Assembly (NCBI GenBank): GCA_017307955.1
Contig: JAFKFV010000019.1
Location: forward strand, 149,732-213,731
Length of the DNA stretch: 64,000 nt
From: Allobosea sp.
Lineage (GTDB): Bacteria; Pseudomonadota; Alphaproteobacteria; Rhizobiales; Kaistiaceae
Direction of reading: 5' to 3'
In this document: one piece after another, positions 43,410 through 52,600 of the stretch
Layout of the letters: every line of letters starts with the position of its first letter
How positions within the stretch are numbered: position 1 is the first letter of the stretch
Translations under genes and position numbers: made by a program
Notes under the pieces: generated by a model
The model's input: only the letters and a program-made list of their open reading frames with translations
Databases searched by the model: none
Told to the model about the DNA's origin: nothing

Positions 43410-43550
43410 CGCCGTTACCCCTGATCTGCGCCCGAAGCTTGCAGCGGTGGCCGCGCCACCGCAATCTCGCAGCTGCCTGTCGGAACCTCCTGCGGCCATT
43501 CGTCCTCGGTCGAGGGCCTTCGGGCCGAGATGACGATGGAGGAGTTCACC

Positions 43551-44252
43551 ATGACCGACACTCTGGAACCCGCCGCGGCGCTCGCCGCCCGCAATCCCGT
43601 CCGCATTCTCAACGAAAGCGCCGAGTATCGCGCCGCCCGGCAGGAGCTGCTCATCCAGGAATATGAGCTCCGCCGGCTGACCGAGAAGGTCGCCGCCATG
43701 CGCCGCGCGCTGCCCGAGGGCGCCGCCGTCACCGGCCATTACCGCTTCATCGCCGAGGATGGTCGCGAGGTCGGGCTCGCCGAGATGTTCGCCGACAAGA
43801 CGAGCCTCGCGGTCTACAATTTCATGTTCGGTCCGAAGCGCGCCCGCCCCTGCCCGATGTGCACCAATCTCCTCGGCGCGCTCGAGGGTAATGCCAATGA
43901 CATCCAGCAGAAGATGGCGCTCGCCGTCGTCGCACGCTCGCCGATCGAGCGGCTGATCGCCTTCAAGAAGGAGCGTGGCTGGCGCTCCCTGAAGCTCTAC
44001 AGCGACGCGAACGGCGAATGGTCGCGCGATTTCCACGCCGTCGGCGACGATGGCGGCGACATTCCCGGCCTCCATGTCTTCACCCGGCGCGACGGCTCGA
44101 TCCGCCACTTCTGGAGCGGCGAGATGACGGAAGCCGATCCCGGCCAGGACCCGCGCGGCGCCCCCGAACTCGCGCCGCTCTGGCACATGGTCGACATCCG
44201 CCCCGAGGGGCGCGACCCCGACTGGTATCCGGAACTGGATTATCCAGGCTGA
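43551..44252 (+). CDS. DUF899 thioredoxin-like protein
   Basis: 233 residues. DUF899 features: AEYRAARQELLIQEYELRR, YNFMFGPKRARPCPMCTNLL (a thioredoxin-fold C-x-x-C, CPMC) and DIPGLHVFTRRDGSIRHFWS. ATG 43551 follows GGAGGAG; an earlier in-frame ATG at 43530 is less likely. Probably a redox protein with no defined partner. A GC-rich hairpin at 43444-43462 lies in the divergent gap upstream. Confidence 0.9.
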   Translation: MTDTLEPAAALAARNPVRILNESAEYRAARQELLIQEYELRRLTEKVAAMRRALPEGAAVTGHYRFIAEDGREVGLAEMFADKTSLAVYNFMFGPKRARPCPMCTNLLGALEGNANDIQQKMALAVVARSPIERLIAFKKERGWRSLKLYSDANGEWSRDFHAVGDDGGDIPGLHVFTRRDGSIRHFWSGEMTEADPGQDPRGAPELAPLWHMVDIRPEGRDPDWYPELDYPG

Positions 44253-44285
44253 CAGAAAACGGTCTCGGCAGTTCCGGACCGTCTT

Positions 44286-44308
44286 CACCTCTCCCAGAGG
44301 GAGAGGTG
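44286..44308. terminator. Bidirectional hairpin terminator
   Basis: CACCTCTCCC-AGA-GGGAGAGGTG, a perfect 10-bp stem with a 3-nt loop between the convergent DUF899 and GNAT genes. Hairpins of this exact type recur between genes in alphaproteobacteria. A second short dyad (ACGGTC/GACCGT) lies just before it. Confidence 0.7.
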
Positions 44309-44334
44309 GAGCGTGCTTGATGCCCCGTGCGACC

Positions 44335-44763
44335 TCAGTCCGCCAGCCGGTTCTGCATGAAGATGCGCGCCTTGCCGCGCGGGTGGTCGTCGATATTGCC
44401 GAAGGGCTCGAATCCGAGCTTCGCGTAGAAGCCAGGTGCCTGGAAGGCGAAGGTGTCGAGCCAGATGCCGGCGCAGCCGCGGGCGCGGCCCCGCGCTTCG
44501 GCCTCGGCCATCAGGCGGCTGCCGATCCCCGCGCCGCGTGCTTCTTTCGGCACGACGAGCAGTTCGACGAACAGCCAGTCATAGACGATTCGCCCCCAGA
44601 GCCCGCCGATGGTCGCGCCGGTCTCGGGATGCTTCACCAGCACCGCGACGGGTTCGTGGCCGGACGGACCATGCGCCTCGTCGTTATAGGCGACGAGCAC
44701 GTCGAGGATGGCCTCGCGATCCGCCGCGCTCGGGGCGTCCGGTGTCACGATGAGCGGCTGCAT
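44335..44763 (-). CDS. GNAT family N-acetyltransferase
   Basis: 142 residues, a compact GNAT fold: LFVELLVVPKEARGAGIGSR with the R/Q-x-x-G-x-G/A acetyl-CoA loop, then WLDTFAFQAPGFYAKLGFEP and the C-terminal strand RIFMQNRL. Acceptor unknown. Divergent from purD. Confidence 0.9.
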   Translation of the reverse strand: MQPLIVTPDAPSAADREAILDVLVAYNDEAHGPSGHEPVAVLVKHPETGATIGGLWGRIVYDWLFVELLVVPKEARGAGIGSRLMAEAEARGRARGCAGIWLDTFAFQAPGFYAKLGFEPFGNIDDHPRGKARIFMQNRLAD

Positions 44764-44890
44764 GCTGGTTCTCCGTCGATAAGCTCGTAAGTCGGTTCCG
44801 CACCGCGCGACGCTCGACTTTCCGTGCCCTGCTTGCTAAGCGCCGCGGCAAGGATCTTCAACCGCCGCGGCGGCAGGGAACGGGTGCGAC

Positions 44891-46180
44891 ATGGGTGACG
44901 AACGCCTCAACGTGCTGCTGATCGGCTCCGGCGGGCGCGAGCATGCGCTGGCCTGGAAGCTGTCCGAGTCGCCGCGGCTGAAGCGGCTGTTCGCGGCGCC
45001 GGGCAATCCGGGCATCTGCGAGCATGCCGTGATGTGCGCGCTCGACATCGACGATCACGCGGCGGTGGTCGATTTCTGCAAGCGCGAGGCGATCGACCTC
45101 GTCGTGGTCGGGCCGGAGGCGCCGCTCGTCGCCGGCATCGCCGATGCGCTGACATCGGCCGGCATCTCCGTCTTCGGTCCGTCCCAAGCCGCAGCGGCGC
45201 TCGAGGGCTCGAAGGGCTTCACCAAGGATCTCTGCGCCGATGCCGGCATTCCGACCGCCGCCTATCGTCGCTTCACCGATGCCGACGCCGCCCGCGCCTA
45301 TTGCGCAGAGAGGGGCGCGCCGATCGTCGTCAAGGCGGACGGCATCGCCGCCGGCAAGGGCGTCGTCGTCGCGGCGACGCTCGACGAGGCGATCGAGGCG
45401 GTCGATGCCTGCTTCGCCGGCGCCTTCGGCGAGGCCGGAGCCGAGGTGGTGATCGAGGATTGCCTCGTCGGCGAGGAGGCGAGCTTCTTCGCCATTTCCG
45501 ATGGCGTCACTGTGGTGCCGTTCGGCGCGGCGCAGGACCACAAGCGCGCCTTTGACGGCGACACCGGCCCCAATACCGGCGGCATGGGCGCCTATGCGCC
45601 GCCGCCGGTGATGACCGACGCGCTGATGGCCCGCACCATGGACGAGATCGTGCGCCCGACCATCGCCGCCATGGCCGCGCGCGGCACGCCGTTCAAGGGC
45701 GTGCTCTTTGCCGGGCTGATGATCACCGAAAGCGGCCCGCAGCTCATCGAATACAATGTCCGCTTCGGCGACCCGGAATGCCAGGTCCTGATGATGCGGC
45801 TCGAATGCGACCTGCTCGACCTCCTCTGCTCGGCCGCCGCCGGAAGGCTCGCCGCGACGCCGCCGACCTTCCGCCCGACGCCGGCGCTCACCGTCGTCAT
45901 GGCGGCCAAGGGCTATCCCGGCAGCTATCGCAAGGGCACGCCGATCGGCGGCATCGCCGCGGCGGAGGCGGTCGACGGGGTCAAGGTGTTCCAGGCGGGA
46001 ACGGCGCTTCAGGCGGGCAAGCTGGTCGCGGCCGGCGGCCGGGTGCTCAATGTGTCGGCGACGGGCCGCACGATCGCCGAAGCGCGCGAGCGCGCCTATC
46101 GCGGCGTCGCGGCCATCGAGTGGGACGACGGCTTCTGCCGCACGGACATCGCCTGGCGCGCGATGGAGCGCGGCGCCTGA
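44891..46180 (+). CDS. purD: Phosphoribosylamine-glycine ligase (GARS)
   Basis: 429 residues, standard length. Second step of purine synthesis. N-terminal VLLIGSGGREHALAWKL, ATP-grasp motifs GAPIVVKADGIAAGKGVVVA and DHKRAFDGDTGPNTGGMGAY, and the PROSITE-type RFGDPECQ. ATG 44891 follows GGGTGCGAC. Followed by mutL. Confidence 0.97.
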   Translation: MGDERLNVLLIGSGGREHALAWKLSESPRLKRLFAAPGNPGICEHAVMCALDIDDHAAVVDFCKREAIDLVVVGPEAPLVAGIADALTSAGISVFGPSQAAAALEGSKGFTKDLCADAGIPTAAYRRFTDADAARAYCAERGAPIVVKADGIAAGKGVVVAATLDEAIEAVDACFAGAFGEAGAEVVIEDCLVGEEASFFAISDGVTVVPFGAAQDHKRAFDGDTGPNTGGMGAYAPPPVMTDALMARTMDEIVRPTIAAMAARGTPFKGVLFAGLMITESGPQLIEYNVRFGDPECQVLMMRLECDLLDLLCSAAAGRLAATPPTFRPTPALTVVMAAKGYPGSYRKGTPIGGIAAAEAVDGVKVFQAGTALQAGKLVAAGGRVLNVSATGRTIAEARERAYRGVAAIEWDDGFCRTDIAWRAMERGA

Positions 46181-46244
46181 GCCGGCTTTCGCGGCGCTCG
46201 CGAATCCGGCAGACTCGCCCCTCACGCGAGACACGCACGAGCCC

Positions 46245-48044
46245 ATGCCGATCCGCCGCCTGACCGAGGACATGATCAACCGCATCGCCGCCGGCGAGGT
46301 GGTGGAACGGCCGGCGAGCGTCGTCAAGGAGCTGGTCGAGAACGCGATCGACGCCGGCGCGCGGCGGATCGAGATCGTGACTGCCGGTGGCGGCGCGGCG
46401 CTCATCCGTGTCACCGATGACGGCTCGGGCATGAATGCCGAGGACCTCGCGCTCTCCGTCGACCGGCACGCGACCTCGAAGCTCACCGATCTCGACGATA
46501 TCCGCACGCTGGGGTTCCGCGGCGAGGCGCTGGCCTCGATCGGTGCCGTCGCGCGGCTCTCCATCGCCAGCCGGCATGCCTCGGAGGCGCATGGGTGGGA
46601 AGTCGTCGTCGAGGGCGGCGCCTTGCAGCCGCTGCGCCCCGCCGCCCTCGCCGCGGGCACGCGGGTCGAGGTTCGGGATCTCTTCTTCGCGACGCCGGCG
46701 CGGCTCAAGTTTCTCAAGGGCGAGCGCGCCGAGGCCAGCGCGATCACCGAGGTCGTGCGCCGCCTCGCCATCGCCCATCCCGAGATCCGCTTCCATCTCG
46801 CCGGCAGCGACCGGTCCGCGCTCGACCTGCCCGCCACCGGCGATGCCGGCCTCCCGGCGCGGCTGACGCAGATCCTCGGCCCCGATTTCGCGCAGAACGC
46901 CATGCCGATCGATGCGGCGCGCGAGGGCGTGCGCCTCTTCGGCCTCGCCGGCCTGCCGACCTTCCATCGCGCCAACGCGCTGCAGCAATATCTGATGGTC
47001 AACGGCCGCCCGGTGCGCGACCGCCTGCTCATGGGCGCGCTCAGGGCCGGCTATGCCGATGTCATGGCGCGCGACCGCCATCCGGTTGTGGCGCTCGGCA
47101 TCGAGATCACGCCGCAGGATGTCGACGTCAATGTCCATCCGGCCAAGGCCGATGTGCGCTTCCGCGATCCCGGCCTCGTGCGCGGGCTCATCGTCGGCGC
47201 GCTCCGCCATGCCGTGATGGTGAGCGGCCATCGCGCCACCACGACTGGCGGCGGCGCCACGATCGCCGCCTTTCGGCCTGGCGGCGGCTCTGCGATGCCC
47301 GCCGCCCGACCGGCCTATGCCGCGCAACCGGCGGCCTTCGGGCGGGTGGCGCAGGCGGCGGCCTTCGCCGAGCCCGACGAGCGCTTCGCTCCGGCCTTCG
47401 CGGCGGTCGACCTCCCCTCGGCCGACGCGCGCGCCCATGCCGCGCCAATGGAGGAGCGCACCACGCGCCCGCTCGGCGCCGCGCGCGCGCAGGTGCACGG
47501 CACCTATGTCATCACCCAGACCGAGGACGGCATCGTCATCGTCGACCAGCACGCCGCGCATGAGCGGCTGGTCTATGAGCGGCTGAAGCAGTCGCTGGCG
47601 AAGACCGGCGTCGCGCGGCAGATCCTGCTCATCCCCGATATCGTGGAACTGCCGTCGGAAGATGTCGCCCGGCTGGTCGCCCGCTCGGAGGAACTCGAGG
47701 CCTTCGGTCTCGTCGTCGAGGGCTTCGGGCCCGGCGCGGTCGCGGTGCGCGAGACGCCGGCCCTGCTTGGCGAGGTCAATGCGCGGGCTCTGCTCGCGGA
47801 CCTCGCCGACGATTTCGCCGACTGGGACGGCTCGACACGCCTCGCCGAGAAACTCGACCATGTCGCCGCGACCATGGCCTGCCATGGCTCGGTGCGCGCC
47901 GGCCGCCAGCTGCGGCCGGAGGAAATGGACGCCCTCCTCCGCGAGATGGAAGCGACGCCCGGCTCGGGCCAGTGCAACCATGGCCGGCCGACCTATGTCG
48001 AACTGAAGCTCGGCGATATCGAGCGCCTGTTCGGGCGGCGCTGA
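46245..48044 (+). CDS. mutL: DNA mismatch repair protein MutL
   Basis: 599 residues. GHKL ATPase motifs: NAIDAGARRIEI, DDGSGM and GFRGEALASIGAV. A Pro/Ala-rich linker (about 335-410) leads to the C-terminal endonuclease/dimerisation domain with DQHAAHERLVYE (the DQHA-x2-E-x4-E metal motif), ACHGSVRAGR and QCNHGRPTY (a CNHGRP form of the usual C-P-H-G-R-P). It is therefore the endonuclease-type MutL, as in other non-MutH bacteria. ATG 46245. Confidence 0.96.
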   Translation: MPIRRLTEDMINRIAAGEVVERPASVVKELVENAIDAGARRIEIVTAGGGAALIRVTDDGSGMNAEDLALSVDRHATSKLTDLDDIRTLGFRGEALASIGAVARLSIASRHASEAHGWEVVVEGGALQPLRPAALAAGTRVEVRDLFFATPARLKFLKGERAEASAITEVVRRLAIAHPEIRFHLAGSDRSALDLPATGDAGLPARLTQILGPDFAQNAMPIDAAREGVRLFGLAGLPTFHRANALQQYLMVNGRPVRDRLLMGALRAGYADVMARDRHPVVALGIEITPQDVDVNVHPAKADVRFRDPGLVRGLIVGALRHAVMVSGHRATTTGGGATIAAFRPGGGSAMPAARPAYAAQPAAFGRVAQAAAFAEPDERFAPAFAAVDLPSADARAHAAPMEERTTRPLGAARAQVHGTYVITQTEDGIVIVDQHAAHERLVYERLKQSLAKTGVARQILLIPDIVELPSEDVARLVARSEELEAFGLVVEGFGPGAVAVRETPALLGEVNARALLADLADDFADWDGSTRLAEKLDHVAATMACHGSVRAGRQLRPEEMDALLREMEATPGSGQCNHGRPTYVELKLGDIERLFGRR

Positions 48045-48105
48045 CGAGGGATCGCGCGGCGCGAAGCGATTGCAGAAGCGCGCAATTCGCCGCATAAGGA
48101 CGGGC

Positions 48106-48321
48106 ATGAACCGCATCGATCCCAGCCGCGGCGGCGAAGCCCGTATCCGCTATCTCGACGGCGACTACCAGATCCTTTCGCCGGGCGCCTTCGTGCGCTG
48201 CGCCGTCACCGGCGTCGCCATCCCGCTCGACGAACTGCGCTACTGGAATGTCGAGCATCAGGAAGCCTATGCCGACCCGGCGACCTCGCTCGCCCGCCAC
48301 AAGCAACTCGGCCTCGTCTAG
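48106..48321 (+). CDS. DUF2093 protein
   Basis: 71 residues with the alphaproteobacterial DUF2093 pattern: ARIRYLDGDYQILSPGAFVR, CAVTGVAIPLDELRYWNVEH and QEAYADPATSLARH. ATG 48106 follows AAGGACGGG. Small cytosolic protein of unknown function, conserved beside lpxK; its stop overlaps the convergent lpxK stop by 4 nt. Confidence 0.9.
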   Translation: MNRIDPSRGGEARIRYLDGDYQILSPGAFVRCAVTGVAIPLDELRYWNVEHQEAYADPATSLARHKQLGLV

Positions 48322-49337
48322 CCGACCCGCTTCCGCGCGATCGCGGCGCGGATCAGGCCTTCCAGCCGCGGCTCATCCTCGAAGACGAGCCGGACACGCA
48401 GCACGCGCGCCCGTTCCGCCAGGCTCCCCCGCGCGCCGCCATGGCCCTTGAGGCGCACCGCATCCTTGGCGGTGGTGACCAGCGTCAAACCCTCCGCTGC
48501 CGCGCGGGCGATCAGCCGCTCCGCATCGGCCTCGCCATAGGGGTGGTGATCAGGGAAGGCCTCGATGGCCGCGACCTCGAAGCCGGCTTCCCTCAGCGAG
48601 GCGTGGAATTTCTCCGGCCGGCCGATTCCCGAAAAGGCGAGGACGCGCCTCTCCTCCGCGCTCCCCGGCCCGCCCTCTGCCTCGAGCCGTCCGCGCAGCA
48701 CCGGCTTTCCGGCTCGCTCGGCCATGCGCGCCACGGTGTCGCCCGCGGCGCCCTCGCCGATCACCAGCACCGCATCGGCGCGCGGCATCTGGATGGCGAG
48801 CGGCGCGCGCAGCGGTCCGGCCGGCATCACGCAGCCATTGCCGATGCCGGCGCCGCCATCGACGACGACGAGCGAGAAATCCTTGGCGAGCGACGGGTTC
48901 TGGAAGCCGTCATCCATGATGATGCAATCCGCGCCCGCCGCGAGGAGCAGCGGAGCGCCGTCCGGCCGGTGCGGCGCCACCACGACGGACGCGGCCTCGG
49001 CCAGCAGCAACGGCTCGTCGCCAACCAGCGTGGCGGTGTCGCGCGCGCCATCGACGCGGTGCGCCGAGCGGATCGTGCCGCCATAGCCGCGCGTCAGGAA
49101 TCCCGGCGTCAGGCCGAGCCGGCGGATGATCCCAGCGAGCGCCAGCGCGGACGGCGTCTTGCCGGCGCCGCCGACGACGAAATTGCCGACGCAGATGACC
49201 GGCACATCGGCGCGCATTTCGGGCGCCGCGGCCATGCGCGACGCCGCCTTCCAGCCCCAGACGGCCGCGACCGGCCAGAGCAGATGCGCGGCGAGGCCGG
49301 GACGGGCGCGCCACCAGAAGCGCGGCGCCGTGATCAT
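48318..49337 (-). CDS. lpxK: Tetraacyldisaccharide 4'-kinase
   Basis: 339 residues. P-loop VGNFVVGGAGKTPSALALAG, the LxxGYGG segment (LTRGYGGTIRS), metal-site DDGFQNP and the Asp-His region FPDHHPYGEADAERLIA. Phosphorylates the lipid A precursor at the inner membrane. ATG 49337 overlaps the waaA stop (ATGA). Confidence 0.96.
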   Translation of the reverse strand: MITAPRFWWRARPGLAAHLLWPVAAVWGWKAASRMAAAPEMRADVPVICVGNFVVGGAGKTPSALALAGIIRRLGLTPGFLTRGYGGTIRSAHRVDGARDTATLVGDEPLLLAEAASVVVAPHRPDGAPLLLAAGADCIIMDDGFQNPSLAKDFSLVVVDGGAGIGNGCVMPAGPLRAPLAIQMPRADAVLVIGEGAAGDTVARMAERAGKPVLRGRLEAEGGPGSAEERRVLAFSGIGRPEKFHASLREAGFEVAAIEAFPDHHPYGEADAERLIARAAAEGLTLVTTAKDAVRLKGHGGARGSLAERARVLRVRLVFEDEPRLEGLIRAAIARKRVG

Positions 49338-50653
49338 GATGCGCTGGCCGCGTCGCGCGCCCGCGCCGCCATGCCGAGCGGCTCCAGCCACGGGGCGAGC
49401 GCCGAAAGGGTCGCGTCGAGGGCTCCGGCATGGGGCGCGAGCGCGGCGCTCGCCCGCGCCGCGGCGGCTTCGATGACGGCCGGATCGGCATAAAGGGCAA
49501 GCAGCGACGCGGCGAGATCGTCGGCGCCCGTCACCGGCGGCATTCCGGTGCCACGATCAAGCGCGGCATAGATCTCGGTCGCGTTGGCGACGGCGGGACC
49601 ATGCAGGATGGCCGCGCCCAGGAGCGCCGCTTCGATCGGATTATGGCCGCCGACCGGCACCAGCGTGCCGCCGACGAATGCGACCGGCGCCGCGCGATAG
49701 AAGAGGCCGAGTTCGCCCAGCGTATCGGCGACATAGATGTCGGTCGCCGCGCCGACGCCATCGCCGGCGGAACGGAGCGCCACCGCCAACCCTTCGGCGG
49801 CCAGCGCATCGCGGATCGCCGGGCCGCGCACCGGATGGCGCGGCACGATGACGGTGAGGAACTGCGGCCTTGCCGCGCGGACGCGGCGATGCGCGCCGGC
49901 GACGATCGCCTCCTCGCCCTCATGTGTCGAAGCCGCGACGAAGACCTCGCGGTCCGCCGTCGCCTGCCGGAACGATGCCAGTGCAGCCTGGTCGGCACCC
50001 GGCGCGGGGACGTCGAATTTCAGGTTGCCGACCGAGCGGACGCCGCCGAAGCCGAGCGCGGCCAACCGCTTCGCGTCGCCGTCGCTCTGCGCCAGCGTCA
50101 GCGCGATCTGCGAAAAGAGCGGCCGCATGATCGATCCGAGCTTCTCCCAGCGCGCGAAGGAGCGCTCGGTCATGCGGGCATTGATCCGGATCTCGGGAAT
50201 GCCTCGCGCCGCGAGCCGCATCATGATGGTCGGCCACAGCTCGGATTCGAAGAAGAGGGCGATATCCGGCCGCCAGGCGTCGAGGAACCGATCGACGAAG
50301 GGCTCGATATCGAGCGGCACATATTGGTGGAACGCGCCCTTCGGCAGGCGACGGGCCGCGACGGCGGCGCTGGTGACGGTGACCGTCGTCAGGAGGACCG
50401 TGATGCCCTCCCCCGCGATGCGGCCGATGAGCGGCATCACCGCATTGGTCTCGCCGACGCTCGCGACATGGATCCAGACGAGCGGCCCCGCCGGCCGGTT
50501 GATGGAAGGGCGGCCATAGCGCTCGTCGCGCCGGCCGCGCTCCTCCTTGCCCTTGCGGGTGCGCCAGGCGAGGAGGAAGGGTACCAGCGGCAGCGCCGCA
50601 TAGCCGGCCGCGCGGTAGAGGCCGCGCACCAGCGCGCCGCCGGCCTCAGCCAT
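49334..50653 (-). CDS. waaA: 3-deoxy-D-manno-octulosonic acid (Kdo) transferase
   Basis: 439 residues with an N-terminal membrane helix (AAGYAALPLVPFLLAWRTR), the catalytic-loop motif VWIHVASVGETNA and the GT-B donor motifs STHEGEEAIVAGAHRRV and GGTLVPVGGHNPIEAALLGA. Adds Kdo to lipid IVA. ATG 50653 is chosen (begins MAEAGGALVRGLYRAAG) and overlaps the DUF374 stop by 8 nt; an in-frame ATG 21 nt earlier would add seven residues. Confidence 0.95.
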   Translation of the reverse strand: MAEAGGALVRGLYRAAGYAALPLVPFLLAWRTRKGKEERGRRDERYGRPSINRPAGPLVWIHVASVGETNAVMPLIGRIAGEGITVLLTTVTVTSAAVAARRLPKGAFHQYVPLDIEPFVDRFLDAWRPDIALFFESELWPTIMMRLAARGIPEIRINARMTERSFARWEKLGSIMRPLFSQIALTLAQSDGDAKRLAALGFGGVRSVGNLKFDVPAPGADQAALASFRQATADREVFVAASTHEGEEAIVAGAHRRVRAARPQFLTVIVPRHPVRGPAIRDALAAEGLAVALRSAGDGVGAATDIYVADTLGELGLFYRAAPVAFVGGTLVPVGGHNPIEAALLGAAILHGPAVANATEIYAALDRGTGMPPVTGADDLAASLLALYADPAVIEAAAARASAALAPHAGALDATLSALAPWLEPLGMAARARDAASAS

Positions 50654-51434
50654 CGCGGCCGCCGACCCGCTCATAGGCGATGGCGGTGACGCGGTTCAGT
50701 TCGTCCTCGAGTTCCTGCCGCTTCGCCTCGGCAAGCGCCTCGTCGGCGTCGCGCGGCACATAGACCGGCGCGCCGAAGATGCAGGCCCCGCGCGAGAAAG
50801 GCAGGTTGATCGTCGTGCGGTCCCAGTTCCTGAGCACGAGGCGGCGCGAGGTCGCGAGCGCGATCGGCAGGATCGGCCGGCCCGACGAGCGGGCGAGCGT
50901 GATGATGCCGAGCCCGGCGCGGCGGGATTCGGCATGGCTGAGATCGGCGGTCATGGCGACCGTGACGCCCTCGGCGAGCGCCCGCTTCATCTCGAGGAAG
51001 CCGCGCAGCCCGCCCTTCTCGATCGTCCGCGACGGAGTCCGCGCGGCGGAGGCGCGGATCGTGCCATAGCCGAACTTCTCGGCGATCACGGCATTGATCT
51101 CGCCGTCGCGATGGCGGGACACCATCACCTTCAGATTGAAGCCCTTGCTCGGCACGAAGGGCGCCATGAGATGCTGGCCGTGCCACATCGTCATGATGCC
51201 GGGGAGATGCGCGCCGAGCGCGGCGATCGGATCGGCCGGCTCGAAGGTGATGCGGCTCGTGGCGCGGACGAACTTCAGATAGGCGACCGCCGCGAGGCCG
51301 GCTGCGCGCACCAGCTTTTCCGACTGGCCGAGCCGCTTCAGCGCGCTTTTCGGCGTCGCGGGCGGCTGTGCGCCGGTCTCGACCGGCGCCGTCGTCGGCT
51401 CGCTCTCCGCCTTGTGGTCCACGATCGCGTTCAT
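50646..51434 (-). CDS. DUF374 lysophospholipid acyltransferase-family protein
   Basis: 262 residues. DUF374 pattern: HLPGIMTMWHGQHLMAPFVP (His-x-x-H-like acyltransferase region), KVMVSRHRDGEINA, GYGTIRASA, then TADLSHAESRRAGLGIITLA and LPIALATSRRLVLRNWD. It lies directly upstream of waaA and lpxK with overlapping stops, so an envelope lipid role is likely (related proteins acylate lipid A in Kdo-dependent fashion); exact substrate uncertain. Confidence 0.88.
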   Translation of the reverse strand: MNAIVDHKAESEPTTAPVETGAQPPATPKSALKRLGQSEKLVRAAGLAAVAYLKFVRATSRITFEPADPIAALGAHLPGIMTMWHGQHLMAPFVPSKGFNLKVMVSRHRDGEINAVIAEKFGYGTIRASAARTPSRTIEKGGLRGFLEMKRALAEGVTVAMTADLSHAESRRAGLGIITLARSSGRPILPIALATSRRLVLRNWDRTTINLPFSRGACIFGAPVYVPRDADEALAEAKRQELEDELNRVTAIAYERVGGRDG

Positions 51435-51480
51435 CCTCGAACCGTTCCTCGCTCCGGCAACCGGCCGTGGCCGGCGTGGA

Positions 51481-51717
51481 TCAGGCGCCGGTCGCCTCCG
51501 GATCCAGGAGACGGTGGAGATGCACGATGAAATAACGCGTCTGCGCGCTGTCGACCGTGCCCTGCGCCGCCTTCTTCCAGGCGTCGTAGGCGGTCTTGTA
51601 GTTCGGGAAGATGCCGACCACGTCGAGCTTCGAGAGATCCGAGAACTCCATCGATTCGACGCTGCTGAGCTCGCCCCCGAAGACGAGGTGGAGCAGCTGC
51701 TTCTGTGTCTCCGGCAT
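51481..51717 (-). CDS. DUF4170 protein
   Basis: 78 residues with the DUF4170 pattern: QKQLLHLVFGGELSSVESMEF, then LDVVGIFPNYKTAYDAWKKAA and the C-terminal RYFIVHLHRLLDPE. ATG 51717. Conserved small alphaproteobacterial protein always found between the CysQ-like phosphatase and DUF374 genes in this neighbourhood; function unknown. Confidence 0.9.
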   Translation of the reverse strand: MPETQKQLLHLVFGGELSSVESMEFSDLSKLDVVGIFPNYKTAYDAWKKAAQGTVDSAQTRYFIVHLHRLLDPEATGA

Positions 51718-51772
51718 CTCGGCCGATCTCCTTCGAATGGTTCGACAATGGGTCGCGGAGCTCGGAGCCCGC

Positions 51773-52600
51773 TCAGGAGCGCCGCCTGCGCTCGGCCTCG
51801 GCCTCGGCCCGGCCGACGGGGCCGGCGGTCGCGTCAGCGAGACCCGGCACCGTCGCCACCAGCGCGCCATGGCGCGGGTCGGGCCGGTTGTAGCGCACCG
51901 GCAGTCCCGCGGCGTCGTGCAGCGTTCCGCCTGCTTCGTGCACCAAAAGGTCGGCAGCCGCAAGGTCCCAGTCGCGGGCATCCGGCGACGCCGTGGCGAC
52001 CTCGAGCCGCCCCGCCGCGACGAGTGCCAGGCGATAGGCGAGCGAGGGCGTGACGCGCCTTTCGCCGATCGCGAGCCCGGCGGCGGCGAACGCGCGCTGA
52101 TGGCGCATCGGACCCGAGAAACGCAGCGTCGCACCCGCTTCGGGCGCCACGGCCAGCAGCGGGCGGCCGTTGAGGCGCGCGCCGCCGCCGCGTGTCGCTT
52201 CGAAGAGTTCTCCCCGTGCCGGCACCGAGAGGACGCCGGCGATCGGCCGGCCGCGCTCGACCACCGCGACGGAGACGCACCAGTCGAGGCTGCCCTCCAT
52301 GAAGCCGCGGGTGCCGTCGATCGGATCGACGATGAAGATGCGCTCGCGCGTCAACCTGTCGGGGGTATCGGCGGTTTCCTCCGAAAGCCAGCCATAATCC
52401 GGACGGGCGCTAAGCAGCGTCTCGAAAAGATAGCGGTCCGAGGCGATGTCCGCCTCGGTGACCGGCGAGTCGGCGCCTTTCGTCCAGGCGCGCGGCTGGT
52501 TGCCGAAAAAGGCGAGCGCGATGCGCCCGGCCGCCTCGGCCGCCGCCGCGATCAGTGCGAGGTCATCGAGCGCCGGATCCTCGGCGTCAGCGTCCGGCAA
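51773..52600 (-). CDS. Inositol-monophosphatase-family protein (CysQ-like)
   Basis: 275 residues. Metal and catalytic motifs: DSPVTEADIASDRYLFETLL, GWLSEETAD, IFIVDPIDGTRGFMEGSLDW and the later RDWDLAAADLLVHEAGG. Candidate substrates are inositol phosphates, 3'-phosphoadenosine phosphates or fructose bisphosphate; the family is clear, the substrate is not. Start is TTG 52600, overlapping the pmbA stop by 14 bp. Confidence 0.9.
   Translation of the reverse strand: MPDADAEDPALDDLALIAAAAEAAGRIALAFFGNQPRAWTKGADSPVTEADIASDRYLFETLLSARPDYGWLSEETADTPDRLTRERIFIVDPIDGTRGFMEGSLDWCVSVAVVERGRPIAGVLSVPARGELFEATRGGGARLNGRPLLAVAPEAGATLRFSGPMRHQRAFAAAGLAIGERRVTPSLAYRLALVAAGRLEVATASPDARDWDLAAADLLVHEAGGTLHDAAGLPVRYNRPDPRHGALVATVPGLADATAGPVGRAEAEAERRRRS

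Noticed and set aside
43444..43462. Hairpin GCGGTGGC-CGC-GCCACCGC in the GNAT/DUF899 gap considered as a riboswitch or terminator
   Set aside because: It lies in a divergent promoter gap with no gene ending there, and is too short and simple for a riboswitch; kept only as a note in the DUF899 entry.
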